Positions 56,169-64,000 of a stretch of DNA of 64,000 nucleotides are shown here, piece by piece; within the stretch, counting starts at the first letter, position 1; each line of letters starts with the position of its first letter. A model generated the notes under the pieces. It saw only the letters and a program-made list of their open reading frames with translations, ran no database searches and had not been told where the DNA came from. The position numbers and the translations under genes are program-made. The DNA is taken from contig JABSRT010000012.1 of the NCBI GenBank assembly GCA_013214945.1, positions 84,017 to 148,016 of the forward strand, given 5' to 3'. Source of the DNA: Gammaproteobacteria bacterium (GTDB lineage: Bacteria; Pseudomonadota; Gammaproteobacteria; Enterobacterales; Psychrobiaceae).

Positions 56169-57440
56169 GTGGCAAAATTTATCCAGGCAATCCGCGGAAT
56201 GAACGACATTCTGCCTGAGCAAACCCCAGTTTGGCAAATGGCCGAACAAGCAATCAGAACAGCGGTCGCATCTTTTGGTTACAGTGAAATTAGAATGCCA
56301 ATCGTTGAAAGTACCGATTTGTTCAAACGTTCTATTGGTGAAGTGACCGATATCGTCGAAAAAGAGATGTACACTTTTGACGATCGTAACGGCGACAGCC
56401 TTACTTTACGCCCAGAGGGCACAGCCAGCTGTGTTCGTGCGGGCAATCAGCACGGTTTGTTGTACAACCAAGAACAACGTTTATGGTATACGGGCCCGAT
56501 GTTCCGTCATGAACGTCCGCAAAAAGGTCGCTATCGTCAATTTACCCAATTTGGGGTTGAAGTCTATGGCATCGCCGATGCTGACGCCGATGCTGAAGTA
56601 TTATTGTTGTCGCACACTTTGTGGCAAAAATTGGGTATGACCGAACACGTTCGCCTAGAAATCAATACTTTAGGTGATAGTGCTGAACGTGCCGCTTATC
56701 GCGATCAACTTATTGCGTTTTTAGAGCAGCATCTTGACGTACTTGACGAAGACGCTAAACGCCGGATGTACAGCAACCCTTTACGTGTATTAGACACTAA
56801 AAATCCTGCGATCCAGGCTATTTTAGTCGATGCACCTAAGTTATCCGATTGTCTTGGTGAAGAATCTAAGCAACATTTTGCCAAGTTATGTCAATTACTT
56901 GACTTAGCGGGCATTAAATATCAAATTAACGAACGCTTAGTGCGCGGTTTAGATTATTACAATCGCACGGTATTTGAATGGATTACCGACAGCCTCGGTG
57001 CCCAAGGTACGGTATTAGCCGGTGGTCGTTATGACGGACTGGTTGAACAACTCGGTGGCAAATCTACCCCCGCGGTTGGTTTTGCCATGGGCATTGAACG
57101 TATCGTGTTAATGCTGCAAGCCTTAGAGCTGACTCAGGATGTTAAACCAACGGTTGATGTTTACGTTGCCGCGATGGGTGATGAAGCCCAGCAGCAATCT
57201 TTTCTTATTGCCCAGCAGTTACGTTTGGCTCACCCGAATTTACGGATCATGAAGCATTGTGGTGCGGGTAACTTTAAGAAACAAATGAAAAAAGCCGATC
57301 GCAGTGGCGCAAAGATAGTACTTATTTTGGGTCAAGATGAAATCGAGCAACAGTTAGTTAGTGTTAAATATTTACGCGAAGACAAGCCTCAAATTACAGT
57401 AAGCTACCCTGACTTGTCTGAGTTATTAACCGCATTATAG
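56169..57440 (+). CDS. hisS: HisS, histidyl-tRNA synthetase
   Basis: HisS charges tRNA-His. The 423-residue class II synthetase has motif 2 ([21 protein letters not shown], of which FRHERPQ is diagnostic), the histidine-binding segments [15 protein letters not shown] and [13 protein letters not shown], and motif 3 (GFAMGIERI). It starts with GTG. The upstream hairpin may affect its expression. yfgM follows after 9 bases. Confidence 0.98.
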   Translation: MAKFIQAIRGMNDILPEQTPVWQMAEQAIRTAVASFGYSEIRMPIVESTDLFKRSIGEVTDIVEKEMYTFDDRNGDSLTLRPEGTASCVRAGNQHGLLYNQEQRLWYTGPMFRHERPQKGRYRQFTQFGVEVYGIADADADAEVLLLSHTLWQKLGMTEHVRLEINTLGDSAERAAYRDQLIAFLEQHLDVLDEDAKRRMYSNPLRVLDTKNPAIQAILVDAPKLSDCLGEESKQHFAKLCQLLDLAGIKYQINERLVRGLDYYNRTVFEWITDSLGAQGTVLAGGRYDGLVEQLGGKSTPAVGFAMGIERIVLMLQALELTQDVKPTVDVYVAAMGDEAQQQSFLIAQQLRLAHPNLRIMKHCGAGNFKKQMKKADRSGAKIVLILGQDEIEQQLVSVKYLREDKPQITVSYPDLSELLTAL

Positions 57441-57449
57441 GAGTAACGA

Positions 57450-58073
57450 GTGGAAATTTACAGCAGCGAAGAACAACAAGAAGAAGCAATTAAGCGCTTT
57501 TTAAAAGATAATGGTCTTTCACTCATCGTTGGCGCTATTGTCGGCCTAGGTGGTATTTATGGATGGAACTATTACCAGCAGGCGCAGCTAGAAACGATGG
57601 CGGGCCACTCGCAAGCTTATACGACCGTCGCGCAAAAGTTAACGACTTCAGATGCCGTGGTTAAAGATGGTCAAGCTTATATTGCAGATCACAGTGACAG
57701 TCAATACAGCCAGTTAACGCAATTAATTATGGTTAAGTCTTTAGTTGATAACAAAGAGTTTGACCAAGCAACGACGATCTTAAAGCAAGTGATCGCAAGC
57801 CCTGTGGAATCAACCATTAAAAGCATCGCGACCATTAGATTAGCCCGAGTTGAAGTGATGCTTGATCAAAGTGAACAAGCACTAGCGACCCTAATGACCT
57901 TAACTGACAGTGCTTTTGCTGCTCAAAAAAGCGAATTAGAAGGCAATATCTATTTAGCACAAGGTGATCTTGATAAAGCGCGCAGCGCATATCAAGCCGC
58001 GATCGACGCAGCGCCTGAGTTACCAAACTCTGAACTGAAAATGAAATTAAACGATCTCACGCCATCGGCATAA
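57450..58073 (+). CDS. yfgM: YfgM, membrane-anchored TPR ancillary chaperone
   Basis: YfgM is an inner-membrane protein with a periplasmic TPR domain that associates with SecYEG and PpiD in E. coli. The 207-residue product has the family start (EIYSSEEQQEEAIKRFLKDNG), one membrane segment (about 25-43, LSLIVGAIVGLGGIYGW) and TPR-like helices to the end. It starts with GTG after AGGAG, between hisS and bamB as is standard. Confidence 0.95.
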   Translation: MEIYSSEEQQEEAIKRFLKDNGLSLIVGAIVGLGGIYGWNYYQQAQLETMAGHSQAYTTVAQKLTTSDAVVKDGQAYIADHSDSQYSQLTQLIMVKSLVDNKEFDQATTILKQVIASPVESTIKSIATIRLARVEVMLDQSEQALATLMTLTDSAFAAQKSELEGNIYLAQGDLDKARSAYQAAIDAAPELPNSELKMKLNDLTPSA

Positions 58074-58082
58074 GGAACTATT

Positions 58083-59261
58083 ATGACTCAATGGTCTAAA
58101 TTAGTCGTTGCCAGTGCAATAATTTCTGGGTTGCTTAGTGGTTGTTCGTCAACGGAACCTTTGCTTAAAATTGCACCGGTTCCGCTGATTCAGTCTCAGG
58201 TTGATCTTAAAATTAACTGGGATGAGCAAGTTGGTAATGGCAGCGCCGATTATTTTTCGCAGTTACAACCGGCAGTTGCTTATGGCAAAACCTTTGCAAG
58301 TGATCGTCAAGGCACAGTCATCGCTTTTGACGCCTTAACGGGTAAAGAATTATGGCAGGTTGAACTAAATCCTAGTGAAGGAATGTTCAGTGCTAAGCAA
58401 AGTGCACAGCTGTCTGGTGGCATTGCTACGGGTTATGACAAAGTAGCGGTCGGTTCTGAAAGTGGTCAGCTGTATATTCTTGATCAAGCAACTGGCGAAA
58501 CCGTGTGGCAAAAACAGGTTGGTGGTGAAATTTTGGCCTTGCCAGTTTTTACTAACAACTTGGTGATTACCTCACTAGGCAATGGCAAAGTGATAGCTTT
58601 TGATATTGATACAGGTGAACAGCGTTGGAGTTATCACAGCGATGTGCCTGCATTATCACTGCGTGGTTCTTCCGGCATGGTTGAAAATCAGGGCGCGATA
58701 TTTTTTGGTTTACCTCGAGGTAAAGTTGGCGGTGTGTTAACGGATGATGGTCGCGCTATTTGGCAACAAGTTATTGCTAGCAGCAAAGGTCAAAACGAAT
58801 TAGCTAATGTCATTGACGTCGATGGTACGCCTTTGATTTTAGGCGGTACTTTGTACGCTGTTGCTTATAACGGTAATTTGGCTGCGCTGGAATTAAGAAC
58901 GGGTAAAGTATTGTGGAAGCGTGCTTATTCGTCATACCAGTCGATGACAGTGGATGGTTATAATTTGTATGTTACCACCACCGATGGTCATGTTTATGCG
59001 ATAGATCGCCGTTCTGGTCTCGAAAAATGGGGTCAACGTGGGCTTGAAAACCGAGGTTTGTCAGCGCCAGCGTTACTTAACGGTTATATTGCAGTAACAG
59101 ATTTTGAAGGTTATTTACATTTATTAGATAGTGAACAGGGCAATTTTGTTGCTCAGACGCAATTAGACAGTGCTGGTTATATCGCAAAACCTGTGGTTGA
59201 TCACGATCTGTTATATCTCTTATCAAAAGATGGCTTATTGTCGGCTATTTCTATAAAATAG
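58083..59261 (+). CDS. bamB: BamB, outer-membrane assembly beta-propeller lipoprotein
   Basis: BamB is a BAM-complex lipoprotein forming an eight-bladed propeller that contacts BamA. The 392-residue product has the lipoprotein signal ISGLLSGC and repeated propeller blades with PQQ-like motifs (AFDALTGKELWQ, ILDQATGETVWQ, AFDIDTGEQRWS, ALELRTGKVLWK, AIDRRSGLEKWG). It is 9 bases after yfgM and followed by a terminator. Confidence 0.97.
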   Translation: MTQWSKLVVASAIISGLLSGCSSTEPLLKIAPVPLIQSQVDLKINWDEQVGNGSADYFSQLQPAVAYGKTFASDRQGTVIAFDALTGKELWQVELNPSEGMFSAKQSAQLSGGIATGYDKVAVGSESGQLYILDQATGETVWQKQVGGEILALPVFTNNLVITSLGNGKVIAFDIDTGEQRWSYHSDVPALSLRGSSGMVENQGAIFFGLPRGKVGGVLTDDGRAIWQQVIASSKGQNELANVIDVDGTPLILGGTLYAVAYNGNLAALELRTGKVLWKRAYSSYQSMTVDGYNLYVTTTDGHVYAIDRRSGLEKWGQRGLENRGLSAPALLNGYIAVTDFEGYLHLLDSEQGNFVAQTQLDSAGYIAKPVVDHDLLYLLSKDGLLSAISIK

Positions 59262-59281
59262 CCGCCATTATTAATATACTT

Positions 59282-59322
59282 AAAAGCAGTCCTGGGGGAG
59301 TGGCTCCTGAGACTGCTTTTTT
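59282..59322 (+). terminator. Intrinsic terminator after bamB
   Basis: AAAAGCAGTC (59282-59291) pairs with GACTGCTTTT (59311-59320), with a smaller inner GGGAG/CTCC stem, followed by TTAT. It separates bamB from der by a complete terminator, so der must use its own promoter or read-through. Confidence 0.85.
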
Positions 59323-59389
59323 ATGTTCAGGATGAACGGAATGTCGCGCTGACAAGGGGTCACATGGCGACGATGCTTGGAGAATTGTG

Positions 59390-60856
59390 ATGTTACCGGT
59401 GGTAGCTCTAGTTGGTCGCCCAAATGTGGGCAAATCTACATTATTTAATCGTTTAACTCGGACACGTGACGCTTTAGTCGCGGATTTCCCTGGTTTAACA
59501 CGTGACCGTAAATACGGTACAGCCAAATTGGCTGGTTATGAGTTTTTGTTAATTGATACCGGTGGTATTCAAGGTGACGAAGATGGTATTGACGCATTAA
59601 TGGCAGATCAATCGCTGATGGCGATTGAAGAAGCCGATGTGGTTTTATTTTTAGTTGATGCCCGTGATGGCGTAATCGTTGCTGATGAAGCGATTGCTAA
59701 TCATTTACGTAAGCTTGATAAAACTGTCTACTTGGTTGCAAATAAAACAGACGGCGTTGATATTGATTCAGTGACGGCAGATTTCTATGCGTTAGCACTG
59801 GGTGGCGTTTACCCGATTGCAGCGGCTCATGGTCGAGGTGTTCAGCAACTGATCGAAAAATGTTTACGTCCTTATGCCGAAGAAGCAGGGTACGTGAGTC
59901 TTGAAGACCAAGAAGACCAAGAAGACGAATTCGAAAAAGAACTGACCGAAGAAACTGCCGAAGAGCAAGCTAAAGCATTGCAAGCTTTGCCGATTAAATT
60001 GGCGATCATTGGCCGACCAAATGTTGGTAAATCAACTCTGACCAACCGAATTTTAGGTGAAGAACGAGTTGTTGTTTATGATATGCCGGGTACGACTCGC
60101 GACAGTATCTACATTCCGATGGTTCGTGATGAACGCGAATATGTGTTAATTGATACCGCGGGTGTTCGCCGTCGTAAAAACATTAACCAAGCGATTGAAA
60201 AATTCTCGATCATCAAAACCCTTAAAGCGATTGAAGATGCCAACGTCGTATTATTGGTAATTGATGCCCGTGATGGTATTTCGGATCAAGATTTAAGCTT
60301 GTTAGGGTTTACCCTTAACGCCGGTCGTTCAATCGTGATTGCGGTTAACAAATGGGACGGCATGAGCAATGATGCTAAAGATCGGATCAAAACCGAACTT
60401 GATCGTCGTCTTGGTTTTGTTGATTTTGCCCGTATTCACTTTATATCTGCCTTGCACGGAAGTGGTGTTGGCAACTTATTTGAATCGGTTCAGGAAGCTT
60501 ATAACTCAGCGACCAAACGTGTTTCAACGTCGATGATGACGAAGATAATGCAAATGGCCGTTGATGATCACCAGCCACCAATGTTCTCTGGTCGTCGCGT
60601 TAAGTTACGCTTTGCCCATGCCGGCGGTTATAACCCTCCAATCGTGGTTGTGCACGGTACTCAGGTTAAAAAGCTTGATGCATCATACAAACGTTACTTA
60701 ATGAACTACTTCCGTCGTACATTAAAAATCATGGGCACGCCGATCAAAATCGAATTTAGAGAAGGTGTTAACCCGTTTGAAGGGCGTAAGAACAAGCTAA
60801 GCGCGACGCAAGTGCGTAAACGTGAACGTCTGATGAAGTTTCATAAAAAGAAATAG
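59390..60856 (+). CDS. der: Der (EngA), double-domain ribosome assembly GTPase
   Basis: Der is an essential GTPase in 50S ribosome maturation. The 488-residue protein has two G domains, each with GRPNVGKST (near residues 9 and 210), DTGG/DTAG switch motifs, and NKTD or NKWD specificity motifs, then a C-terminal KH-like domain. GGAGA at 59379 favours ATG 59390 over the adjoining GTG 59387. The acidic linker between G domains ([17 protein letters not shown]) is typical. Confidence 0.98.
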   Translation: MLPVVALVGRPNVGKSTLFNRLTRTRDALVADFPGLTRDRKYGTAKLAGYEFLLIDTGGIQGDEDGIDALMADQSLMAIEEADVVLFLVDARDGVIVADEAIANHLRKLDKTVYLVANKTDGVDIDSVTADFYALALGGVYPIAAAHGRGVQQLIEKCLRPYAEEAGYVSLEDQEDQEDEFEKELTEETAEEQAKALQALPIKLAIIGRPNVGKSTLTNRILGEERVVVYDMPGTTRDSIYIPMVRDEREYVLIDTAGVRRRKNINQAIEKFSIIKTLKAIEDANVVLLVIDARDGISDQDLSLLGFTLNAGRSIVIAVNKWDGMSNDAKDRIKTELDRRLGFVDFARIHFISALHGSGVGNLFESVQEAYNSATKRVSTSMMTKIMQMAVDDHQPPMFSGRRVKLRFAHAGGYNPPIVVVHGTQVKKLDASYKRYLMNYFRRTLKIMGTPIKIEFREGVNPFEGRKNKLSATQVRKRERLMKFHKKK

Positions 60857-60892
60857 TTAACTGCTAAATCGGTCTAGAATCGATTTATCGAT

Positions 60893-60924
60893 AAAAGCCA
60901 TCGCCATGCGATGGCTTTTTTTTG
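60893..60924 (+). terminator. Intrinsic terminator of der
   Basis: AAAAGCCATCGC (60893-60904) and GCGATGGCTTTT (60908-60919) form a perfect 12-bp stem with loop CAT, followed by a T-run. Confidence 0.93.
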
Positions 60925-60942
60925 TCTGCCATAAATTAGCAC

Positions 60943-61055
60943 TAACCCGATTAATCCATCGTTGCTCTCATTGCTAATCGCTTATTCGAGCGCTAAGTCT
61001 AAATTAACTTTATCTAGCCACAACAAGATCATAAATTTAACATAAATTGATATTA
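60943..61055. repeat. Diverged intergenic repeat, copy B (upstream of TonB receptor gene)
   Basis: This stretch matches 16081-16291 in two blocks. AACCCGATTAATCCATCGTT at 60944 corresponds to the block at 16081, and the block from 60998 (GTCTAAATTAACTTT, then ACAAGATCATAAAT) corresponds to 16239 onward. Here the blocks are joined with only about 15 bases between them, where copy A has over 100. It occupies most of the 320-base gap between der and the receptor gene; no frame is present. Confidence 0.6.
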
Positions 61056-61176
61056 ACTTGTTGACTTAACGAGCTACCTTGATGATAATGCGACTGATTT
61101 TTATTTACCTAGTGGTCTGATGTCTTTGAGCGAGGTCGTTCGTGGTGCCGTTGTGGTAAATTTAACAGGAGTTAAC

Positions 61177-63441
61177 ATGGTAGTAAAAACTAAAATAGCC
61201 CGTGCTATATCATCAATCATTGCGCTTAATGTCATGATGTTGCCATTACAGGCGCAGGCGCAGGCGCCAGAACGGATCGTCGTGTCAGGTGAAAAAGTTG
61301 GCCGCACCGTCGACCAAACTCAAACCAGCATTGATGTGTTGACCGACGAGCAATTACAACGCGCTTCTGCCGTTGATATGGCCGATGTTTATAAGCATGT
61401 TGCCAATGTTACCCAGTTATCAGAAGGCAGTAACCGTACCTCTTTTTCAATCCGCGGTATGAACGTTTTTGGTGAAGCAACGTCCTCATCGGGTTCAATG
61501 ACCTCAAGTGTTTACGTTGACAGTGCATCGGTCGGTCAATTGGCCACTCGTTATGGTCTGCCTAGCATGTGGGATATTGCACAGGTTGAGTTTTTACGCG
61601 GTCCGCAATCAACAATTCAAGGCCGTAACTCAATGTTTGGCTCGGTGATTATTAACAGTAATGACCCAACCTATGATACGCAAGGTAAGGTACAGTTAAG
61701 TGTCGGCTCTGATCACAAACGCCGTATTTCTGTCGCCGTCAGTACGCCGATTATTGCTGATGAACTCGCTATCCGCATTGCCCTAGATCGTGATGAAGCA
61801 GATGGTTATATCACTAACATAACCCGTAATGAAGACGATTATGCCGGCTATGAGCGTGGCAATGCTCGAATTAAAGTATTGTATGAGCCACGGGCGATTG
61901 AAGATTTGTCCTTGTTATTTAGCTGGAATAAAGCGAATAACCAATTTAAAGATTCGGCGATGGTGCCGCAAGAGTTACTCAAAAAATATCAGGCCGTCAG
62001 TGATTATGCCGCCGCCTTTGATATTGACGCCGACAGTGCCAGTTTAGCCGCCGATTACCAAATTAATGATCAGTGGTCGTTAACCGCGGTATCAGGGTTT
62101 AGTCGTGGTAAGTTTGACCGCCAAGACGATTATGATAGCTCGGCAATATCGGGCAATACGGTTGTTCAGCACGATAATGAACAAGCATTAAGCCAAGAAG
62201 TTAGGTTTTTCTACCAAAATGAAAATGTGTCCGCCATTGTTGGCGGTTTTTACGCCAAGGTCGATTTAGATACTAATTACGATATCTTAAGCATTGCACC
62301 CAAAGAATTATTTGCCAGCTCAATTATTGGTGGGGCGATGTATTATGGCAGCATGGATGCAATGGAAGCGACCGATTTTTATCAAAATACTTTCCCAAAT
62401 AGTTTAAACATTGCTGCACATAACGAGTCTACTACTAGCATTGCCAATAGCGCTATTTTCGGTGAAGTAGATTGGCGCATTAACGATGAATGGGAGCTGG
62501 TCGTTGGTGCTCGTTTCGATCATGAAAAACAAAGCCGTACTGTTTACTCAAAACTGTCATCACCAGATACTTTTACCCATCCATTAGTCGCAGGTCTTGT
62601 TAACGGTTTAACCTCGGAAGGTATGGTCGATACACCGCAAGAAACAACCTACAATGCCTTTTTACCTAAACTATCTGCTATCTATCATCTGGGCGAGCAG
62701 CAAAGTATTAGTGCCAATATTCAACGCAGTTATCGCGCTGGCGGCATCTCGGTTAATCCGCTTAATGGCGATGTAGTTACCTTTGATCCTGAATTCGCTT
62801 GGAACTATGAACTGGCCCACCGCGCCAGCTGGTTAGACGGTGATTTAACCAGTCGTACTAATATCTATCTGACTCAGTTAACGGACCAGCAAGTTAACGT
62901 TGCACTGGACAGTACCGGGCTTAATAACGCTAATATCAATGCGGGTCAGTCTAAATTATATGGTTTTGAGTTAGCGTTAAACTACAACGTGTCTGAAACA
63001 TTAGCCTTATATAGTAATTTCGGTTATGCCCACACTGAATTTACCGAGTTTGCCGAGTCGGTCACCATCAATGGCACAGAAAAAGCGATTACTGATTTAA
63101 CTGGCTTCGAGTTTCGCAGGGCGCCAGCGGTTAATGGCATGATTGGCTTAGAATATGACTTTGCACCCGGTTGGTATTTAAATACTGACGTTAGCTACCG
63201 TGGAGATGCGTGGGCTGATAGCGAAAACACCAAAAAGCTAGCAAATTATACGCTGGTTAACGCTAAAGTCGGTTATCGTTCAGCGCATAACTGGCAGGTT
63301 GCACTGACGGTTAAGAACTTAACCGACAAGTTATATGTTAGTAATGTCTTTAACCAAAACTCTGCTATAGCGGCAATCCAAGATACTTATACTGTCGGCG
63401 GGCCGCGTTCGGTGTTATTGAATATGCAATATGATTTTTAA
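61177..63441 (+). CDS. TonB-dependent outer-membrane receptor
   Basis: The 754-residue protein is an outer-membrane active importer. It has a signal peptide (about 1-27, ending QAQAQA), a plug domain with a TonB-box-like start (ERIVVSG) and FSIRGMN ... VEFLRGPQSTIQGRNSMFG, then a 22-strand barrel ending YDF. The plug motifs are those of the siderophore/vitamin receptor group. The substrate is not known, and no transport or synthesis partner is adjacent. The frame opens at 61120, but AGGAG just before ATG 61177 and the signal peptide fix the start. Only half of a Fur-like box is seen upstream. Confidence 0.92.
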   Translation: MVVKTKIARAISSIIALNVMMLPLQAQAQAPERIVVSGEKVGRTVDQTQTSIDVLTDEQLQRASAVDMADVYKHVANVTQLSEGSNRTSFSIRGMNVFGEATSSSGSMTSSVYVDSASVGQLATRYGLPSMWDIAQVEFLRGPQSTIQGRNSMFGSVIINSNDPTYDTQGKVQLSVGSDHKRRISVAVSTPIIADELAIRIALDRDEADGYITNITRNEDDYAGYERGNARIKVLYEPRAIEDLSLLFSWNKANNQFKDSAMVPQELLKKYQAVSDYAAAFDIDADSASLAADYQINDQWSLTAVSGFSRGKFDRQDDYDSSAISGNTVVQHDNEQALSQEVRFFYQNENVSAIVGGFYAKVDLDTNYDILSIAPKELFASSIIGGAMYYGSMDAMEATDFYQNTFPNSLNIAAHNESTTSIANSAIFGEVDWRINDEWELVVGARFDHEKQSRTVYSKLSSPDTFTHPLVAGLVNGLTSEGMVDTPQETTYNAFLPKLSAIYHLGEQQSISANIQRSYRAGGISVNPLNGDVVTFDPEFAWNYELAHRASWLDGDLTSRTNIYLTQLTDQQVNVALDSTGLNNANINAGQSKLYGFELALNYNVSETLALYSNFGYAHTEFTEFAESVTINGTEKAITDLTGFEFRRAPAVNGMIGLEYDFAPGWYLNTDVSYRGDAWADSENTKKLANYTLVNAKVGYRSAHNWQVALTVKNLTDKLYVSNVFNQNSAIAAIQDTYTVGGPRSVLLNMQYDF

Positions 63442-63500
63442 CGCGTATTGAGCGTTTATTTGAGATAATTGCAAGGTAAAAAGGCAACTAACTTAGTTGT

Positions 63501-63540
63501 AATGCGTGTCAGTTAAGAGCTGATGCGCATTTTTTTGGTT
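63501..63540. other. Imperfect inverted repeat at the end of the transposase gene
   Basis: AATGCG and CAG are mirrored by CTG and CGCATT within 63501-63531, followed by TTTTTT. The transposase stop codon lies inside it. It probably marks the IS end and can act as a terminator for the upstream receptor gene. The IS terminal repeat cannot be proved with only one end present. Confidence 0.45.
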
Positions 63541-64000
63541 TCTTTTCAGCGTAACGTTTTGGTCTTGATTTCACTGTTCTAGGGCAACTTCGCTCGTCTC
63601 GTTCGGGTAATAAAAAAGACTTTGCCATACTCAACATATCATTGACGGCCTTTGGTATTTTACCCGGTGAAAGATGGGGCATGATAGATAACTGTTGAAT
63701 TATATAAGCCGATGCGCGACTAAAACTTAACTGTATTGGCAATATGCTATCTAAGCTGTACGCCATTTTACCGATTTGAAAGCGTATTAAATTATAGGCC
63801 AATAACGCACCCCATAATTCTTGCCGTACCATTTCTGGCTTCTTACTTCTTAGCGTCAACTCATTCTTGAGCATATATTGCTTCATTTCGCGATATCCTA
63901 GCTCAATTTCCCACCGATGAGCATACAAGTCAGCAATATCAGCAACGGGAAATCGCATCGGGTCGACCATCGATGTGATCACCGTATACTCTTTGCCTTT
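63509..64000 (-). CDS. IS4-family transposase, C-terminal part (5' end outside window)
   Basis: This is the last 163 residues or so of a DDE transposase; the frame is open through the window edge, where KGKEYTVITSMVDP precedes the apparent GTG. The IS4 signature Y-x2-R-x3-E-x6-K is exact (YAHRWEIELGYREMK). The following segment (LTLRSKKPEMVRQELWGALLAYNLIR) resembles the IS4/InsG subgroup. No stop or frameshift is seen in the visible part. It is the only mobile element in the window. Confidence 0.92.
   Translation of the reverse strand, partial: KGKEYTVITSMVDPMRFPVADIADLYAHRWEIELGYREMKQYMLKNELTLRSKKPEMVRQELWGALLAYNLIRFQIGKMAYSLDSILPIQLSFSRASAYIIQQLSIMPHLSPGKIPKAVNDMLSMAKSFLLPERDERSCPRTVKSRPKRYAEKKPKKCASALN
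63520..64000 (-). mobile_element. IS4-family insertion sequence, partial
   Basis: The element runs off the right edge; only its transposase 3' part and probable right-hand boundary near 63500 are present. No target duplication can be assessed. It lies about 60 bases downstream of the TonB receptor gene. Confidence 0.7.

Noticed and set aside
61083..61089. Fur box upstream of the TonB receptor
   Set aside because: Only the left half (TGATAAT) matches; the mirrored half is absent.

Overview
The window is a chromosomal segment of a marine-type gammaproteobacterium, most likely of the order Alteromonadales (Shewanella/Colwellia/Pseudoalteromonas relatives). The evidence is gene order: a polar-flagellum cluster running flrB-flrC-fliEFGHIJ-fliKLMNOPQR-flhB-flhA-flhF-flhG-fliA-cheYZAB-motCD-parC-parP-cheW-DUF2802, followed by queA-tgt-yajC-secDF, and later the block rlmN-pilW-rodZ-ispG-hisS-yfgM-bamB-der. 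Coding density is high, codon use looks even until the right edge, and no tRNA, rRNA, CRISPR or prophage was seen.

Region 1 (1-30.6 kb, all on +) is motility and chemotaxis. It holds the FlrB/FlrC two-component pair (FlrB cut by the window edge), the basal body, C-ring and export apparatus, the polar placement and number proteins FlhF/FlhG, sigma-28, the chemotaxis phosphorelay CheY/Z/A/B, a MotA/MotB-type stator pair, and ParC/ParP, which in Vibrio place chemoreceptor arrays at the pole. Three sigma-54 promoters with the canonical 10-base GG-to-GC spacing precede fliE, fliK and flhA. They fit control by an FlrC- or FlrA-type activator and divide the cluster into at least three transcription units.

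Region 2 (30.8-38.4 kb) carries tRNA queuosine synthesis (queA, tgt), the Sec accessory complex (yajC, secD, secF), and a TyrR homologue with a TyrR-box-like operator just upstream of its own start. A small orphan membrane protein follows.

Region 3 (38.6-51.1 kb, mixed strands) holds htpX, a large PAS/GAF/GGDEF/EAL protein with degenerate catalytic motifs, nupC, a DUF4136 lipoprotein, bamE, lpxH, ppiB, cysS, a DUF3581 protein with a hydratase-like motif, and a GlyGly-CTERM-type exported protein.

Region 4 (51.4-60.9 kb, +) is housekeeping: ndk, rlmN, pilW, rodZ, ispG, hisS, yfgM, bamB and der. Region 5 (60.9-64 kb) is an accessory edge: a diverged copy of an intergenic repeat also found upstream of flhA, a lone TonB-dependent receptor, and the end of an IS4-family transposase leaving the window.

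No wholly new multi-gene system was found. The observations most worth following are a 12-bp in-frame minisatellite inside the hook-length ruler gene fliK, four acidic repeats replacing P2 in CheA beside parC/parP, a TyrR with a lost Walker B motif plus an apparent autoregulatory operator, a doubly degenerate GGDEF/EAL protein, and the dispersed intergenic repeat.
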